Shown here in pieces: positions 1 through 9,024 of a stretch of DNA of 64,000 nucleotides (position 1 is the stretch's first letter; every line of letters starts with the position of its first letter). The position numbers were made by a program, and so were the translations under genes. Origin of the DNA: DAHUXD01 sp963736455 (GTDB lineage Bacteria; Acidobacteriota; Thermoanaerobaculia; UBA5066; Gp7-AA6); the NCBI GenBank assembly GCA_963736455.1, contig CAVTON010000001.1:558001-622000 (forward strand), read 5' to 3'. Below the pieces are notes generated by a model that was not told the origin of the DNA, did not search any database, and was given only the letters and a program-made list of their open reading frames with translations.

Positions 1-1
1 C

Positions 2-778
2 CTGACCGGACCTCCGGGCCCGACCTACACGATCATCGACACGGCTGCCGACTACGGCACCGTTGCCGGGGACTCCTCGGTGAACTGCCAGGATGCGACC
101 GCCGACTGCTACCTGATGACCATCTCCGGCATCCGGCCCGCGCAACATTGGGACGCAACCTTCCTCGAAAGCCTCAGCGTCGGCACGGTCACCAAGACAT
201 GGACCCTGCACCTGGGCAACAGCTTTCCCGACGTGCCGACGTCGTACCAGTTCTACTCGTTCATCGAGAATCTCTTTCACAACGGGATCACGGGCGGCTG
301 CACTGGCGGCAACTATTGCCCGGCCAACTCGGTCACGCGCGCCCAGATGGCGGTTTTCCTGATGAAGTCAACCTTGGGCACAGCCGAGGTACCGCCGCTC
401 GCGACTGGCACGCTGTTCGCCGACGTCCCGGCGAGCAACCCGTTCGCTCCCTGGATCGAGCAACTCGCCGGCTTCCAAATCACGGGGGGCTGCGGCAACG
501 GCGACTACTGCCCCAACAATCCCGTGACGCGCGCCCAGATGGCCGTATTCCTTCTCAAATCCGAACATGGCTCCGGTTACATTCCGCCGCTGTGCACCGG
601 AATCTTCTCCGACGTTCCCTGCCCGTCCACCTATGCCAACTGGATCGAGGAGATTTTCAACGAGAGCATCACGGGAGGCTGTGGCAACGGGAACTACTGC
701 CCCGACAGCCCGGTCAATCGCGGGCAGATGGCCGTCTTTCTCGTCAAGACGTTCGGCCTCCAGCTGTACGGGCCTTAG
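2..778 (+). CDS. SLH-domain surface protein, C-terminal part (5' end outside window)
   Basis: The frame is open from the first bases of the window, so this is the last 258 residues of a longer protein. A short beta-rich stretch is followed by three S-layer-homology repeats starting near visible residues 74, 135 and 192, each with the pattern FxDVP...ITGGC...YCP...RxQMAVFL. Each repeat has a C-x5-C pair (GGCGNGDYC type). The region before the SLH repeats (GPTYTI, DYGT, GDCYLM-like) matches the paralogue at 44436-46139 closely. SLH repeats normally anchor secreted proteins to the cell wall or envelope. The passenger part lies upstream, so its function is unknown. Confidence 0.9.
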   Translation: MTGPPGPTYTIIDTAADYGTVAGDSSVNCQDATADCYLMTISGIRPAQHWDATFLESLSVGTVTKTWTLHLGNSFPDVPTSYQFYSFIENLFHNGITGGCTGGNYCPANSVTRAQMAVFLMKSTLGTAEVPPLATGTLFADVPASNPFAPWIEQLAGFQITGGCGNGDYCPNNPVTRAQMAVFLLKSEHGSGYIPPLCTGIFSDVPCPSTYANWIEEIFNESITGGCGNGNYCPDSPVNRGQMAVFLVKTFGLQLYGP

Positions 779-833
779 AGCACCCCCACGGGCCCTCCGG
801 CCATCCCACCGACCGAAGCGGACCTGAACGGGC

Positions 834-2255
834 TCAGTCCGCAGGATGCGCCGGGCCGCCGAAGTTGCCCACGGCAAAGAACTCGCCGCGCGGCAGTGGC
901 TTGTAAGTCTCGTGGCCGCGATTCCAGTCGTAGCGCAGCGTGCCGAGGTCGCCGGGAATGGTCCACCAGTCGCCGATCGCATAGACGTGGCCTCGTCCGT
1001 CGGCCATCATTCCCGGCAGCCGCCACGGTGTGCGCCCGTCCTGATCCACGATCAGGCCGTAGTCGGTGATCGCGTGGCCGGTCGCCGCGTCGAGCGAGAC
1101 GCTCAGCAGATGGAAATCCCGGAATTCCTGGTTCCCGAATGCCCGATTCGCCCGCTGGTAATAGACCACGCGGTTCCCGCCGATGGCGAGGCCGCCGAGG
1201 TAGTTGAAGCCGATGTGCTTGATCGGCGTGAACGCGGACGCCAGGGGCTTCGTCGAGTCGAACTCGTAGAGCATGCCGCCGTGCTCCGACATCGTGAGCA
1301 GGGCGCGGTCGCCGTCGAGCGGCTGCATCCACTCGATCGAGCGCCTGGCCTGGAGAGCCGGGCTGGGCTCGAGCCGGTCCGAGTCCCACCGAACCAGAGC
1401 GGGCAGGGCATTGGCGTGGACCTCGATGACGCCCGTGTCGCCGTGAATCTGCTGCAGGTCGCCGCCCTGATTCTTGATCGAGAACCAGACGTCGCCCCGT
1501 CGGTCGACGAACGTCCAGTAGGACGCGAAATCCCAGTCGCCGCGGCTCGGGGCGCTGACCTGACCGAGGTTGGTCTTCTCTCCGGTCACGGTATGGATCC
1601 GATACATGTACGCCGCCTGGCCGGCGGTGTTCCCGGTGACGAAGACGTAGAGGTAGTGCCGCGCGGGATCGACGCCGACGGCCGAGTAGCTGGTGAAGCC
1701 CGGACGCACGACGCCGTAGTCACGCCAGCGGCCGGTCGCCAGCTCGTAGCCGAGAGCGTGCGACCCGGTCCACTTCTCGTAGATGCCGGGTCTTTGGGCC
1801 GCGAAGTGCGTCGCCATGTAGAGCCAGCCGTTCGCCTCGACGATGTCGCTGTGGATCTTCCCCTGGGGATTGGTCCGGGCGTCCTCGCCGCAGGTGTCCG
1901 TGATCTCGTGGACGAGCTCGGTGACCTTCCCGGTCGCGGGGTCGTACTTGAAGAAGGAGGCGCCTTGATGCGCCGAGTGCGACGAGCTCGCGAAGTACAC
2001 GTTGCCGTCGGACGCGAGGCGAATTCCCTCCCACTGACCGTCCAGCTCGCGCTTGTAATCGTTGAGCGCGAAGGTTTGCATCGACGCACGGGGGCTCGCG
2101 GCGGCCCTCGGCTCGGCCGCCATGGTGGGCCCCGGAGCCGGCGCCGGCGTCGGGTTGCCCGCGCAGGCGGTCACCAGCACCAGCGCCGCGCCGGCGCGGA
2201 GCGCCATCCCGGCCATCGAGGGAGAGACTGGACCGGCGGTCGAGAAGCGAGTCAT
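834..2255 (-). CDS. Secreted lipoprotein, probable beta-propeller
   Basis: 473 residues. I chose the ATG at 2255 because it has a GGGAG ribosome site about 9 bases upstream and gives a clean lipoprotein signal peptide ending in VTAC. A proline/alanine-rich linker follows. The rest has recurring short blocks such as DGNVYFAS, RHYLYVFV, RGDVWFS and GHVYAIG, typical of blades in a propeller-like fold, and no catalytic motif I recognise. It converges on the SLH gene that ends at 778. The role is unknown; binding or scaffolding at the outer face of a membrane is only a guess. Confidence 0.75.
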   Translation of the reverse strand: MTRFSTAGPVSPSMAGMALRAGAALVLVTACAGNPTPAPAPGPTMAAEPRAAASPRASMQTFALNDYKRELDGQWEGIRLASDGNVYFASSSHSAHQGASFFKYDPATGKVTELVHEITDTCGEDARTNPQGKIHSDIVEANGWLYMATHFAAQRPGIYEKWTGSHALGYELATGRWRDYGVVRPGFTSYSAVGVDPARHYLYVFVTGNTAGQAAYMYRIHTVTGEKTNLGQVSAPSRGDWDFASYWTFVDRRGDVWFSIKNQGGDLQQIHGDTGVIEVHANALPALVRWDSDRLEPSPALQARRSIEWMQPLDGDRALLTMSEHGGMLYEFDSTKPLASAFTPIKHIGFNYLGGLAIGGNRVVYYQRANRAFGNQEFRDFHLLSVSLDAATGHAITDYGLIVDQDGRTPWRLPGMMADGRGHVYAIGDWWTIPGDLGTLRYDWNRGHETYKPLPRGEFFAVGNFGGPAHPAD

Positions 2256-2485
2256 CGACGAATGCTCCCGTGGTCGCGTGGACGCGACCAGCTTACGCGA
2301 GTCGGCGTGATTCCGGGCCTGGATTGATCGTGCCGCGCAGGGTTGGGTCGAGCCCGGGCGCCCCACCCCACCCCGAAGCCGAATCAGAAGAGCGGCTCTT
2401 CCCTCATCCGCGAAAAGCTGGGGCCGTCCCTGGCCCAGCGAAACTTGCCGACGGCAGCCTCTTCAGACAAGCTCTCGCTGCCAGC

Positions 2486-3133
2486 ATGCATGCCCTTCCG
2501 ATCGTCCTGCCGATGGCTTTCGTCATGGTTGCCGGACCGCAGATCGTGACGTCGATTCTTCTTGCCACGGGTCTGCGCCCCCGACGGGATTCGGCGTTCT
2601 TCCTCATCGGCGCCGGCACCGCCACCTCCATCGGGGTGACCGCCGCCTATTGGCTCGTCGGGCTCCTGAAAGGTCGGGGCGCGCCGTTACAGGGAGACGC
2701 CCAAGTCGCGCGGGTGATCGACCTTGCGATCGTCGGCCTGCTCGTCCTGCTGGCGCTCAAGGTCTTTCTGGGCCGGAGGCACGCCGATCCGCCGCGATGG
2801 ATGTCGAGGCTGGAGACGGCCACACCGTTCTTCGCCCTGAAGATCGGCGTGCTCCTCTTCCTCGTCCTGCCGGGCGATCTCATCAGCATGTTTACGGTCG
2901 GCGCCTACCTCGCGCACCACGGCGCGCCATGGTGGGGCGGGCTCGTCTTCGTGGTTTCGACGATGGTTCTGGCCGGCATTCCGCTGCTCCTTCTGCTGTT
3001 GCTCGGCGAGCGAGCTCAGCGGATCCTGCCAGGCGCGCGCAACTGGATGACCAGGAATTCGTGGATCGTCAGCGAGGCGGTGATCGCCTTCTTTCTCTTG
3101 ATGATCCTGAAGGATCTCCAGGGCGGCGGTTAG
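2486..3133 (+). CDS. GAP/Sap-family integral membrane protein
   Basis: 215 residues, about six hydrophobic segments. The start at 2486 (MHALPIVLPMAF) places the first membrane helix at the N-terminus, as is usual in the GAP (sulfolipid-addressing protein-like, SfLAP) family; the frame is open upstream but that part is arginine/proline-rich and looks non-coding. Members of this family are small-molecule transporters or exporters of mostly unknown substrate; in mycobacteria a relative takes part in glycolipid export. It is divergent from the lipoprotein at 834-2255 across about 230 bases in which I see no clear promoter. Family call moderate, substrate unknown. Confidence 0.65.
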   Translation: MHALPIVLPMAFVMVAGPQIVTSILLATGLRPRRDSAFFLIGAGTATSIGVTAAYWLVGLLKGRGAPLQGDAQVARVIDLAIVGLLVLLALKVFLGRRHADPPRWMSRLETATPFFALKIGVLLFLVLPGDLISMFTVGAYLAHHGAPWWGGLVFVVSTMVLAGIPLLLLLLLGERAQRILPGARNWMTRNSWIVSEAVIAFFLLMILKDLQGGG

Positions 3134-3151
3134 CGAGGGGCAAGGTCGGGG

Positions 3152-3562
3152 TCAGTCCTCGACCCCCGCCCCGAAGCGCGCCGGCCGCGGAGAGGAAGCG
3201 CGGCAGAATCGGCGAACGCAGGCGAGAAGCGCTCCGGAGTCGATCGGTTTCCGGAGGAAGTCGGCAATCCCCGCGGCACCACGGATGAATCCGAGTCCGG
3301 AGAGCAGGACCACCGGCGCAGATCGCGCGCCCGAGCTCCCGGTGCGCCCGCGCTCGGCGAGGAACTGCCACCCGTCGACCACCGGCATCACGAGGTCGAG
3401 CAGGATCAGGCTCGGGGACTCGCCCCTCTCGAGGAGATCCAGAGCCTCCCGGCCGTTCTCGGCGCACAGGACCGAGAATCCCTCCTCTTCGAGAAGCGCC
3501 CCGACCGCGACCCGGACCGCGTCGTCGTCATCGACCAGGAGGATCGTGGAGCGCTCATCCAT
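3152..3562 (-). CDS. Single-domain response regulator (CheY-like receiver)
   Basis: 136 residues, one receiver domain with no output domain. The acidic pocket is near the N-terminus (VDDDD), the phospho-acceptor aspartate lies in LILLDLVMP (about residue 56), and the conserved lysine is in FLRKPI. The ATG at 3562 overlaps the end of the kinase-GAF gene by 8 bases (a GTG at 3574 is also possible), so the two are very likely co-transcribed and coupled. With no histidine kinase beside it, the phospho-donor is not obvious; the linked partner is a Ser/Thr kinase. Confidence 0.85.
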   Translation of the reverse strand: MDERSTILLVDDDDAVRVAVGALLEEEGFSVLCAENGREALDLLERGESPSLILLDLVMPVVDGWQFLAERGRTGSSGARSAPVVLLSGLGFIRGAAGIADFLRKPIDSGALLACVRRFCRASSPRPARFGAGVED

Positions 3563-4976
3563 GATTCGCCACACCCCTCGACCCGTCGCGCTCGTCCGAA
3601 AGACCGGCCACCTCGAGGAGCAGTCTCTCGCCCGAGCGCTCGACTTCCTGCCTCTTGCGGCGGCGCAGCTCGAGCTGGGCGATGACCTGCGACGCGAGAA
3701 TCTTCAGTGATTTCCTCTGTCCAGGCGAGAGCTCGCGGCTCTCGCGGTCATGGACCGACAGGACCCCGACCGCCTGGCCTCCGGGCGACACGAGCGGAGC
3801 CCCGGCGTAGAAGCGCAGGCCCTCCGTCACCGACGCAAGCTCTCGAAACCGGGCATCGGCGGCGGCGTCGGAAACGACCGTGACGTCGCGCTGCCGGAGC
3901 GCCAGGGACGAGAAGCCCGAGTCGTAAGGATCCCGCAAGGCGATCGCGCCGACGTTCGCCTTGACCCACACTCGATCCCCGGCGACCAGCGCGATCTGCG
4001 CGGAGGGCGTGCCGCAGATTTGCGCCGCGAGCCATGCGAGGCCGTCGAAATCGGCCTCCGGAGGGGTGTCGAGAATCCCGTAGTCCCGCAGGACGTCGAG
4101 CCGCTCGTCTTCCGCTTCCGTCGGGAGCATCTCCAGCTCGCTGATCGCCGGGGCGGCCTCCGGATGCGCTGCAACGAGGGCGGCGCGGACTTCTCGCATC
4201 GAGGAGAACCGGTCCTGCGGGTCCTTGCTCATCGCCTTCTCGACGACCTCGACGAGCCCGGACGGAAGCGATGGCGTCCGGCGCGCGAGCGAGGGGTCCG
4301 GTCTCTCCTTGACGATCATCTCGAGAAGTCGAAAGAGATTCTCGTGGGCGAAGGGACGCTCCCCGCAGAACAGCTCGAAGGCAAGGACCCCGAAGGAAAA
4401 GATGTCGGCGCGGGCGTCGATCGAGTCGCCGCGAATCTGCTCGGGAGCCATGTACCCGGACGAACCGACGGTCACCCCCGTGCCGGTCAGCGAGCTCGGC
4501 GTGTCCAGGGCCTTCGCGATCCCGAAGTCCATGATCTTGACGACCCGGTTCTCCAGGACGCGGATGTTCGCCGGCTTGACGTCGCGGTGAACGACGCCGG
4601 CCCTATGCGCGTACTCGAGCCCGACGGCGAGGCCGACGAGGATCTTGATCCTCTCGGCGAGCTCCAGCGGTTCCCGCCGCGCGATCAGCTCGGAAAGGTC
4701 TTCCCCCTCGAGAAACTCCTGGACGAGGTACGGCGTCTGTCCTTCCATCCCGCACTCGTAGACCGTGGTGATGTTCGGGTGATGAAGGCCTCCCGCGAGC
4801 TCTGCCTCCCGAAGGAACCGGCCATGAACCTCCGGGCCCGCCTCGCACACCTTGATGGCGACGGGCCGCTTGATCACGGGATCCCAGCCGCGAAAAACCG
4901 TGCCGAAGCCCCCCGACCCGATCCGGTTGACGATCTGATACTTGCCGATCGTGCCACCGGCGTCCGAGGAAGTCAT
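3555..4976 (-). CDS. Serine/threonine protein kinase with C-terminal GAF domain
   Basis: 473 residues. A Hanks-type kinase occupies roughly residues 13-270: glycine loop GSGGFG, catalytic lysine in VAIKV, HRDVKPANI catalytic loop, DFGIA metal-binding motif and APEQ. A GAF domain follows (about residues 300-440), of the type found next to sensor kinases, beginning with LDVLRDYGILDTPPE and continuing through a VGVLSVHD block. There is no transmembrane segment, so the protein is probably cytoplasmic. The ATG at 4976 was preferred over the in-frame GTG at 4985; neither has a strong ribosome site. It is followed, with overlap, by a receiver-only response regulator. A small ligand sensed by the GAF domain may control the kinase (inference). 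Confidence 0.9.
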   Translation of the reverse strand: MTSSDAGGTIGKYQIVNRIGSGGFGTVFRGWDPVIKRPVAIKVCEAGPEVHGRFLREAELAGGLHHPNITTVYECGMEGQTPYLVQEFLEGEDLSELIARREPLELAERIKILVGLAVGLEYAHRAGVVHRDVKPANIRVLENRVVKIMDFGIAKALDTPSSLTGTGVTVGSSGYMAPEQIRGDSIDARADIFSFGVLAFELFCGERPFAHENLFRLLEMIVKERPDPSLARRTPSLPSGLVEVVEKAMSKDPQDRFSSMREVRAALVAAHPEAAPAISELEMLPTEAEDERLDVLRDYGILDTPPEADFDGLAWLAAQICGTPSAQIALVAGDRVWVKANVGAIALRDPYDSGFSSLALRQRDVTVVSDAAADARFRELASVTEGLRFYAGAPLVSPGGQAVGVLSVHDRESRELSPGQRKSLKILASQVIAQLELRRRKRQEVERSGERLLLEVAGLSDERDGSRGVANHG

Positions 4977-5039
4977 GGCGGTCACGAGTATGCCCGTCGC
5001 TCCGGAAGACCGTGCTGTACGCGAACCGTCGGTCCGGAC

Positions 5040-5059
5040 ATCATTGCCGCGGCAACGAT
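5040..5059. promoter_or_regulatory. 20-bp inverted repeat upstream of the kinase-GAF gene, possible operator
   Basis: ATCATTGCCG followed directly by CGGCAACGAT is a palindrome with one mismatch, about 64 bases before the kinase start on the opposite strand. It has the size of a dimer-binding operator. No promoter consensus stands out beside it, so this is only a candidate. Confidence 0.3.
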
Positions 5060-5172
5060 GCAGGTTCCGTGCCTGAGATCAGTCCTCACTTGCCCTGCCG
5101 CCGCGACGCAGGCTTCGACTTCAAGGAGTCTCGCGGAACGAGGCCGGTACACACCGCGTCGAGAAAACATCG

Positions 5173-5622
5173 CTAGGCGCCGAACTGTCCCAGGTGGTGG
5201 TCGATGTGCTTGTACATCAGGGTCCCCCACTCGTCGCCCGAGAGCTTGCCGAAGAACGAGTGCACCCGCCGGCCGGCCGAGGATGCTCCGCCCGCGCAGA
5301 AGCGCGCCACGAGATCGAGGAGGCGTTGCTTCTCGCGCGCGAAGTCCCGCGTATCGGTGATGACGAACGTCGGGTCCGTAGGCGAATTCCGCTTGAACGG
5401 CTTGTCCCCCAATACGGAAGCGCGCACGAACGGCGCAAGGATCTTTCCGATGAACGCCTGCTTTCGCGGACGGTCGCCGGTACCCACCTCGAGCGCATTG
5501 GCGCAGTGGGCCAACATCTGCGCGACGTCCATCTTTCCCCACTTGCGGACCGCGGTTGCGGGCAATGCCGCGAGCCGGTCGGTGATTGCCTCCCTGGCGG
5601 CCGGATCGAAGAGGGTTCGCAT
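5173..5622 (-). CDS. DUF1569 family protein (DinB-like fold)
   Basis: 149 residues. The ATG at 5622 has a very good ribosome site (GGGAGGAG, 5 bases away). The sequence matches the DUF1569 pattern: early KWGKMDVAQMLAHC, then a PTDPTFVI block and a C-terminal HIDHHLGQFG. These are histidine positions that in DinB-like four-helix proteins may bind a metal, with possible thiol-transferase activity in relatives. Cytoplasmic, no signal peptide. It stands alone between the kinase operon and the large TPR gene. The biochemical role is not established. Confidence 0.75.
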   Translation of the reverse strand: MRTLFDPAAREAITDRLAALPATAVRKWGKMDVAQMLAHCANALEVGTGDRPRKQAFIGKILAPFVRASVLGDKPFKRNSPTDPTFVITDTRDFAREKQRLLDLVARFCAGGASSAGRRVHSFFGKLSGDEWGTLMYKHIDHHLGQFGA

Positions 5623-5723
5623 GGCAGCTCCTCCCAGACTCGAGGAGAGCATTCTATGGGGCGTCCGCCCTGGCTTGCCGACCTTGCCTGACCCCGCGCG
5701 CGGAACGATTCCCGGCCGGCCGC

Positions 5724-8700
5724 CTAGAGCTTCCGCTTCTTCTGAAGCTCGGCCATCGGCTCGTATTCACCCGCCCATCGACTGAGGATCCCGTACGCCC
5801 ATGCGTTGGGGGGCTGCTTGTTGAGGTCACTTTCGACGGCGATCTCGAACCAGTCGGAAGCCTCTTCATACCTTCCCTGGTCGGCGGCCCGCAATCCTCG
5901 CATCCACCCGAGGCTGGAGATGTCGAAGCGGCCCTTCATCGCCTTGAAGAGCTCCTCGTCCGACAGCTTGCCGAGGAGAAACAACCCCATGGGCTTCCAC
6001 ACGTTGTCGGGCCTCGCCTGAAAGTACTGGACGAGCTTCTCGTGCCGCTCGCCGGTCGCGTCGGGAGCGTGGATCAACGAGGCGGCCCGCATGAGCTGGA
6101 TCTCGTCCTCCTTGGTCGGTCGCGCCGGGTCCTCGATCGGCCCCCAGAGGATGTCGTAGCGGCCGAACTGGAATGCCACGAACGCGAGCTCGTGGATGTC
6201 CTTCGCCGTGGTGTTGCGCAGCCAGACGGCGGCCGCCTCCTCCCCATCGGATTTCGCGAGCTCGTCGTGGGCCCAGATGGCAAATGCCGTACTGTCTGCC
6301 CGGTCGCCTTTCAGGCTCGCGAGCATGGTGAACGCGAGCTTGTGATTTCCCCGTCCCCCCAGATCCTTTGCCAGGGCCGCGAGCGCGAGGGCGCCGATGC
6401 CGTGCGCCTGCAGCGCCGAGAAAGCGCTCTGGGCCAGATGCGGGTCGGCCTTTCCAAAGACGTGTCCGAACGACCGCGCGAGGTCGCCTTCCCAGATCGA
6501 CCGGCTCAGAGCGTGCGATCCGGCGAGCAACTCCGCCGCCTCGGCATACTTCTGCTCCCGCCAGAAGAGGCGGGCCATGATCGCGTACGGGACATACGAA
6601 TCCGGATAGCGATCGCGGGCTGCGGTCGCCAGCTCCAAGGCTTCGTCCCAACGATCCGATTCCTCGAGGAACCAGGCGCCGTCGTCCAACGCCTCCCCCG
6701 ACCAGCTATCGAGCGCCGGTTGGATCGTGTTGAAGGCATCCTTCCACTTCTTCTCGTTCGCGTAGGCCTCCGCTTGAAGGGCCAGGACGTGCACCCAGGT
6801 CAGGTCGTGGTCTCGGGTCGGGCGGCGAGCGAGCCAGCCCGCCGCGGCCGCGCGCGCGCCCGACTGATCATTGGAGGTCTCGAGCCATTGCACGTACCCG
6901 CCCAGAGCGGAGAGGTTCTCCGGCTCGGCCGCCATGAGAGCCTCATACTGGGCCTTGCCGAAAGCCGGGTCGGCCCCGGCGCGGCCGCGCAGAGACGAGA
7001 GAGCGTAGAGACGCGTTGCGGTGCGCTGGTCGGGATCGGCGGCGAGGCGGCGGAGCAACGCGAAATCGCGCTGAAGCCAGGCGTTGCGGATCGATGCGTC
7101 GCCTCCTCGGGCCTCACTCTCGGCCAGCACCCGGAGGAGCTTCTCCTTGCGGGGCAGATCCAGGAGAGGACTCTCGGCAAAGGCGAGTGCCGCCTCGAGA
7201 TCGGCCGGGCGCGTGTCGAGGGCGGCCATGACGTTTCGGATCATCCGGCGCTTCGAGGGATCGTTGCCCGCGTCGCCGGTCCACGACAGAAACGGGATCA
7301 CGCGCCGCAGGGGAACGACCCCGATCGCGCGAAAATCGGCAAGGTCGGAAATGAGTTCGTTGCGTCCGTTCCCGTTGCGGACGCGCACCCGATCGAGCAT
7401 CCAGGTCTTCAACTGCGCCGCGGTCCCGGCAGCCGGATCCAAAATGCCCTTCGCGAACTCTTCGCCGGCGGGCGTCGAGCTCAGCGAGTCGAACAGGAAG
7501 CGAGCCGATTCGTGGATCCCGGAGTAGAAGCACGCCCGGTCGAAGGAGCGGCGCGATTCGTTGTCGAACAGCGGGGCATCCGCCATGGCGGCCCGGCGTG
7601 AGACCGATTCCTCGAAGCGGCGCGTGAGCGCCTGCGGAGAAGGGGCGGCCAGCGGCATTCCGGCAGACAGGTACGCCGTCATCGGGTCGTCGGGCCACGC
7701 CTCCGGGCCCCACAACTCGGCACCCTGCGTCCGCTTCGTCTCGTCCCGGGTCGCGTCGAGAAATGCGGCCAGCGTGAATGCCTGCGCCGCCGTCGGCGTC
7801 GTCTCGAACTGCCCCAGCGCCAGGACGGCACGCAGGGACGCGAGCTCGACCCTCCGGCTCCACACGGAGGATTTGAACAGCGACCACCAACGGACGGCCT
7901 GCCCGGTCGCGCCGACCGCGCGCAGCTGGAGGTATTGCGCTCGAGGGTTGGGCGTCGCGGCGACCAGCGCCGCCAGCCGCTTCGGCTGCATGCGCACGAA
8001 CGGACCCACGGGATCGTCCATGGGGAGCTGCGCCGACGCGTCCGCGGCCGCGCCGGAGTAGCCCATCACGAACAGGAGCAGTGCCTCATCGCTTCGGGAA
8101 CGGCGCGGATCCACCGCCTTCGCGAGGGCGACGAGCGCCGCCGCATGTCCCAACAGGGCGTCGGAGAGCTGGAGCTCGTCATAGACCTGCGCGCACAGCC
8201 AGACCGTTCCGGCCGCGGCGGCGTCGAGCACGACCGGACGCAGGGGGTCGGGCGACGCGAGCGCGTTCACCCGACCGAGCGCCGCAAGCGTGTTCGTGGT
8301 TGTCCCCTGCGAGAGATCCGCTCGTAGAGCGGAGAGCTCCGGGGTTTCGGTCGAGCCCTCTGAAATTTTCCTCTTCGCCAGGCAGCGAGTCGCCCACGAC
8401 GCCAGCAGAGGCTCCCAGTCGGCATAGGTCGGAATCTCCGGCAGCGATCCGACGGAATCCTGCTCGAGCCGCAGAGACCAACGGTCGCCGTCGAAGCGCA
8501 CGAAGAGCGTCGCGGGCTTCATCCTCCCCGACGTCAAACGATCGATCTCTTCGATTCCGTAGAGGAAGCGCCGATCCGGCTTCAGGAGATACCGGCGGCG
8601 ATAGAACGACGGCAGCTCGGGCGGCGCAACGTCGCCGATCGCACCGGGCGCCGGCCCGGGGTCCAACCTCATCCAGCCGATGGCTTCGACCGTCGGGCGC

Positions 8701-8855
8701 GCGGCCGCACGACGCGGCGAGGCATCCGCGGCCGCTCCTTTGCCCGCGCTCGCGCCAGGCCGGGGCCGCAGAACCAGGTAGAGAGAGACCGCCGCCAGCG
8801 CCGCCAGAACCGTGCACAGGACGACCAGGCGCCTCGATCCGCCAGAGTCCGGCAT
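5724..8855 (-). CDS. Large membrane-anchored TPR-type repeat protein
   Basis: 1043 residues from the ATG at 8855; the frame is open further upstream but that part is arginine-rich and would overlap the next gene's control region. One transmembrane segment lies near residues 10-30 (VVLCTVLAALAAVSLYLVL), then a proline/alanine linker, then a very long helical region made of paired helices typical of tetratricopeptide repeats, for example WDEALELATAARDRYPDSYVPYA and KYAEAAELLAGS near the C-terminus. No catalytic motif is visible. The bulk probably lies outside the cytoplasm and acts as a scaffold. There is no strong ribosome site at the chosen start. Confidence 0.7.
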   Translation of the reverse strand: MPDSGGSRRLVVLCTVLAALAAVSLYLVLRPRPGASAGKGAAADASPRRAAARPTVEAIGWMRLDPGPAPGAIGDVAPPELPSFYRRRYLLKPDRRFLYGIEEIDRLTSGRMKPATLFVRFDGDRWSLRLEQDSVGSLPEIPTYADWEPLLASWATRCLAKRKISEGSTETPELSALRADLSQGTTTNTLAALGRVNALASPDPLRPVVLDAAAAGTVWLCAQVYDELQLSDALLGHAAALVALAKAVDPRRSRSDEALLLFVMGYSGAAADASAQLPMDDPVGPFVRMQPKRLAALVAATPNPRAQYLQLRAVGATGQAVRWWSLFKSSVWSRRVELASLRAVLALGQFETTPTAAQAFTLAAFLDATRDETKRTQGAELWGPEAWPDDPMTAYLSAGMPLAAPSPQALTRRFEESVSRRAAMADAPLFDNESRRSFDRACFYSGIHESARFLFDSLSSTPAGEEFAKGILDPAAGTAAQLKTWMLDRVRVRNGNGRNELISDLADFRAIGVVPLRRVIPFLSWTGDAGNDPSKRRMIRNVMAALDTRPADLEAALAFAESPLLDLPRKEKLLRVLAESEARGGDASIRNAWLQRDFALLRRLAADPDQRTATRLYALSSLRGRAGADPAFGKAQYEALMAAEPENLSALGGYVQWLETSNDQSGARAAAAGWLARRPTRDHDLTWVHVLALQAEAYANEKKWKDAFNTIQPALDSWSGEALDDGAWFLEESDRWDEALELATAARDRYPDSYVPYAIMARLFWREQKYAEAAELLAGSHALSRSIWEGDLARSFGHVFGKADPHLAQSAFSALQAHGIGALALAALAKDLGGRGNHKLAFTMLASLKGDRADSTAFAIWAHDELAKSDGEEAAAVWLRNTTAKDIHELAFVAFQFGRYDILWGPIEDPARPTKEDEIQLMRAASLIHAPDATGERHEKLVQYFQARPDNVWKPMGLFLLGKLSDEELFKAMKGRFDISSLGWMRGLRAADQGRYEEASDWFEIAVESDLNKQPPNAWAYGILSRWAGEYEPMAELQKKRKL

Positions 8856-9024
8856 TTGAACAAATCTTACCAGCGCCTTGTCGAGAACGCCCGGGTGCAG
8901 TGACGACGGGTCGGCCTCTACGGCGTCGAGCGGAAAGATCCTGGCTGTAAGGCAGACTCTTTCGCGTTCCAGCTCGCGATCAACGGGACGCGTATGATCC
9001 CGACGCAGAAAGAACGGAGGCCCC

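Noticed and set aside
3750..5360. A 536-codon open frame opposite the kinase gene
   Set aside because: Shadow of the kinase/GAF coding sequence; no start context or family features.
5586..7601. A 671-codon frame opposite the TPR gene
   Set aside because: Antisense shadow; low-complexity arginine-rich translation.
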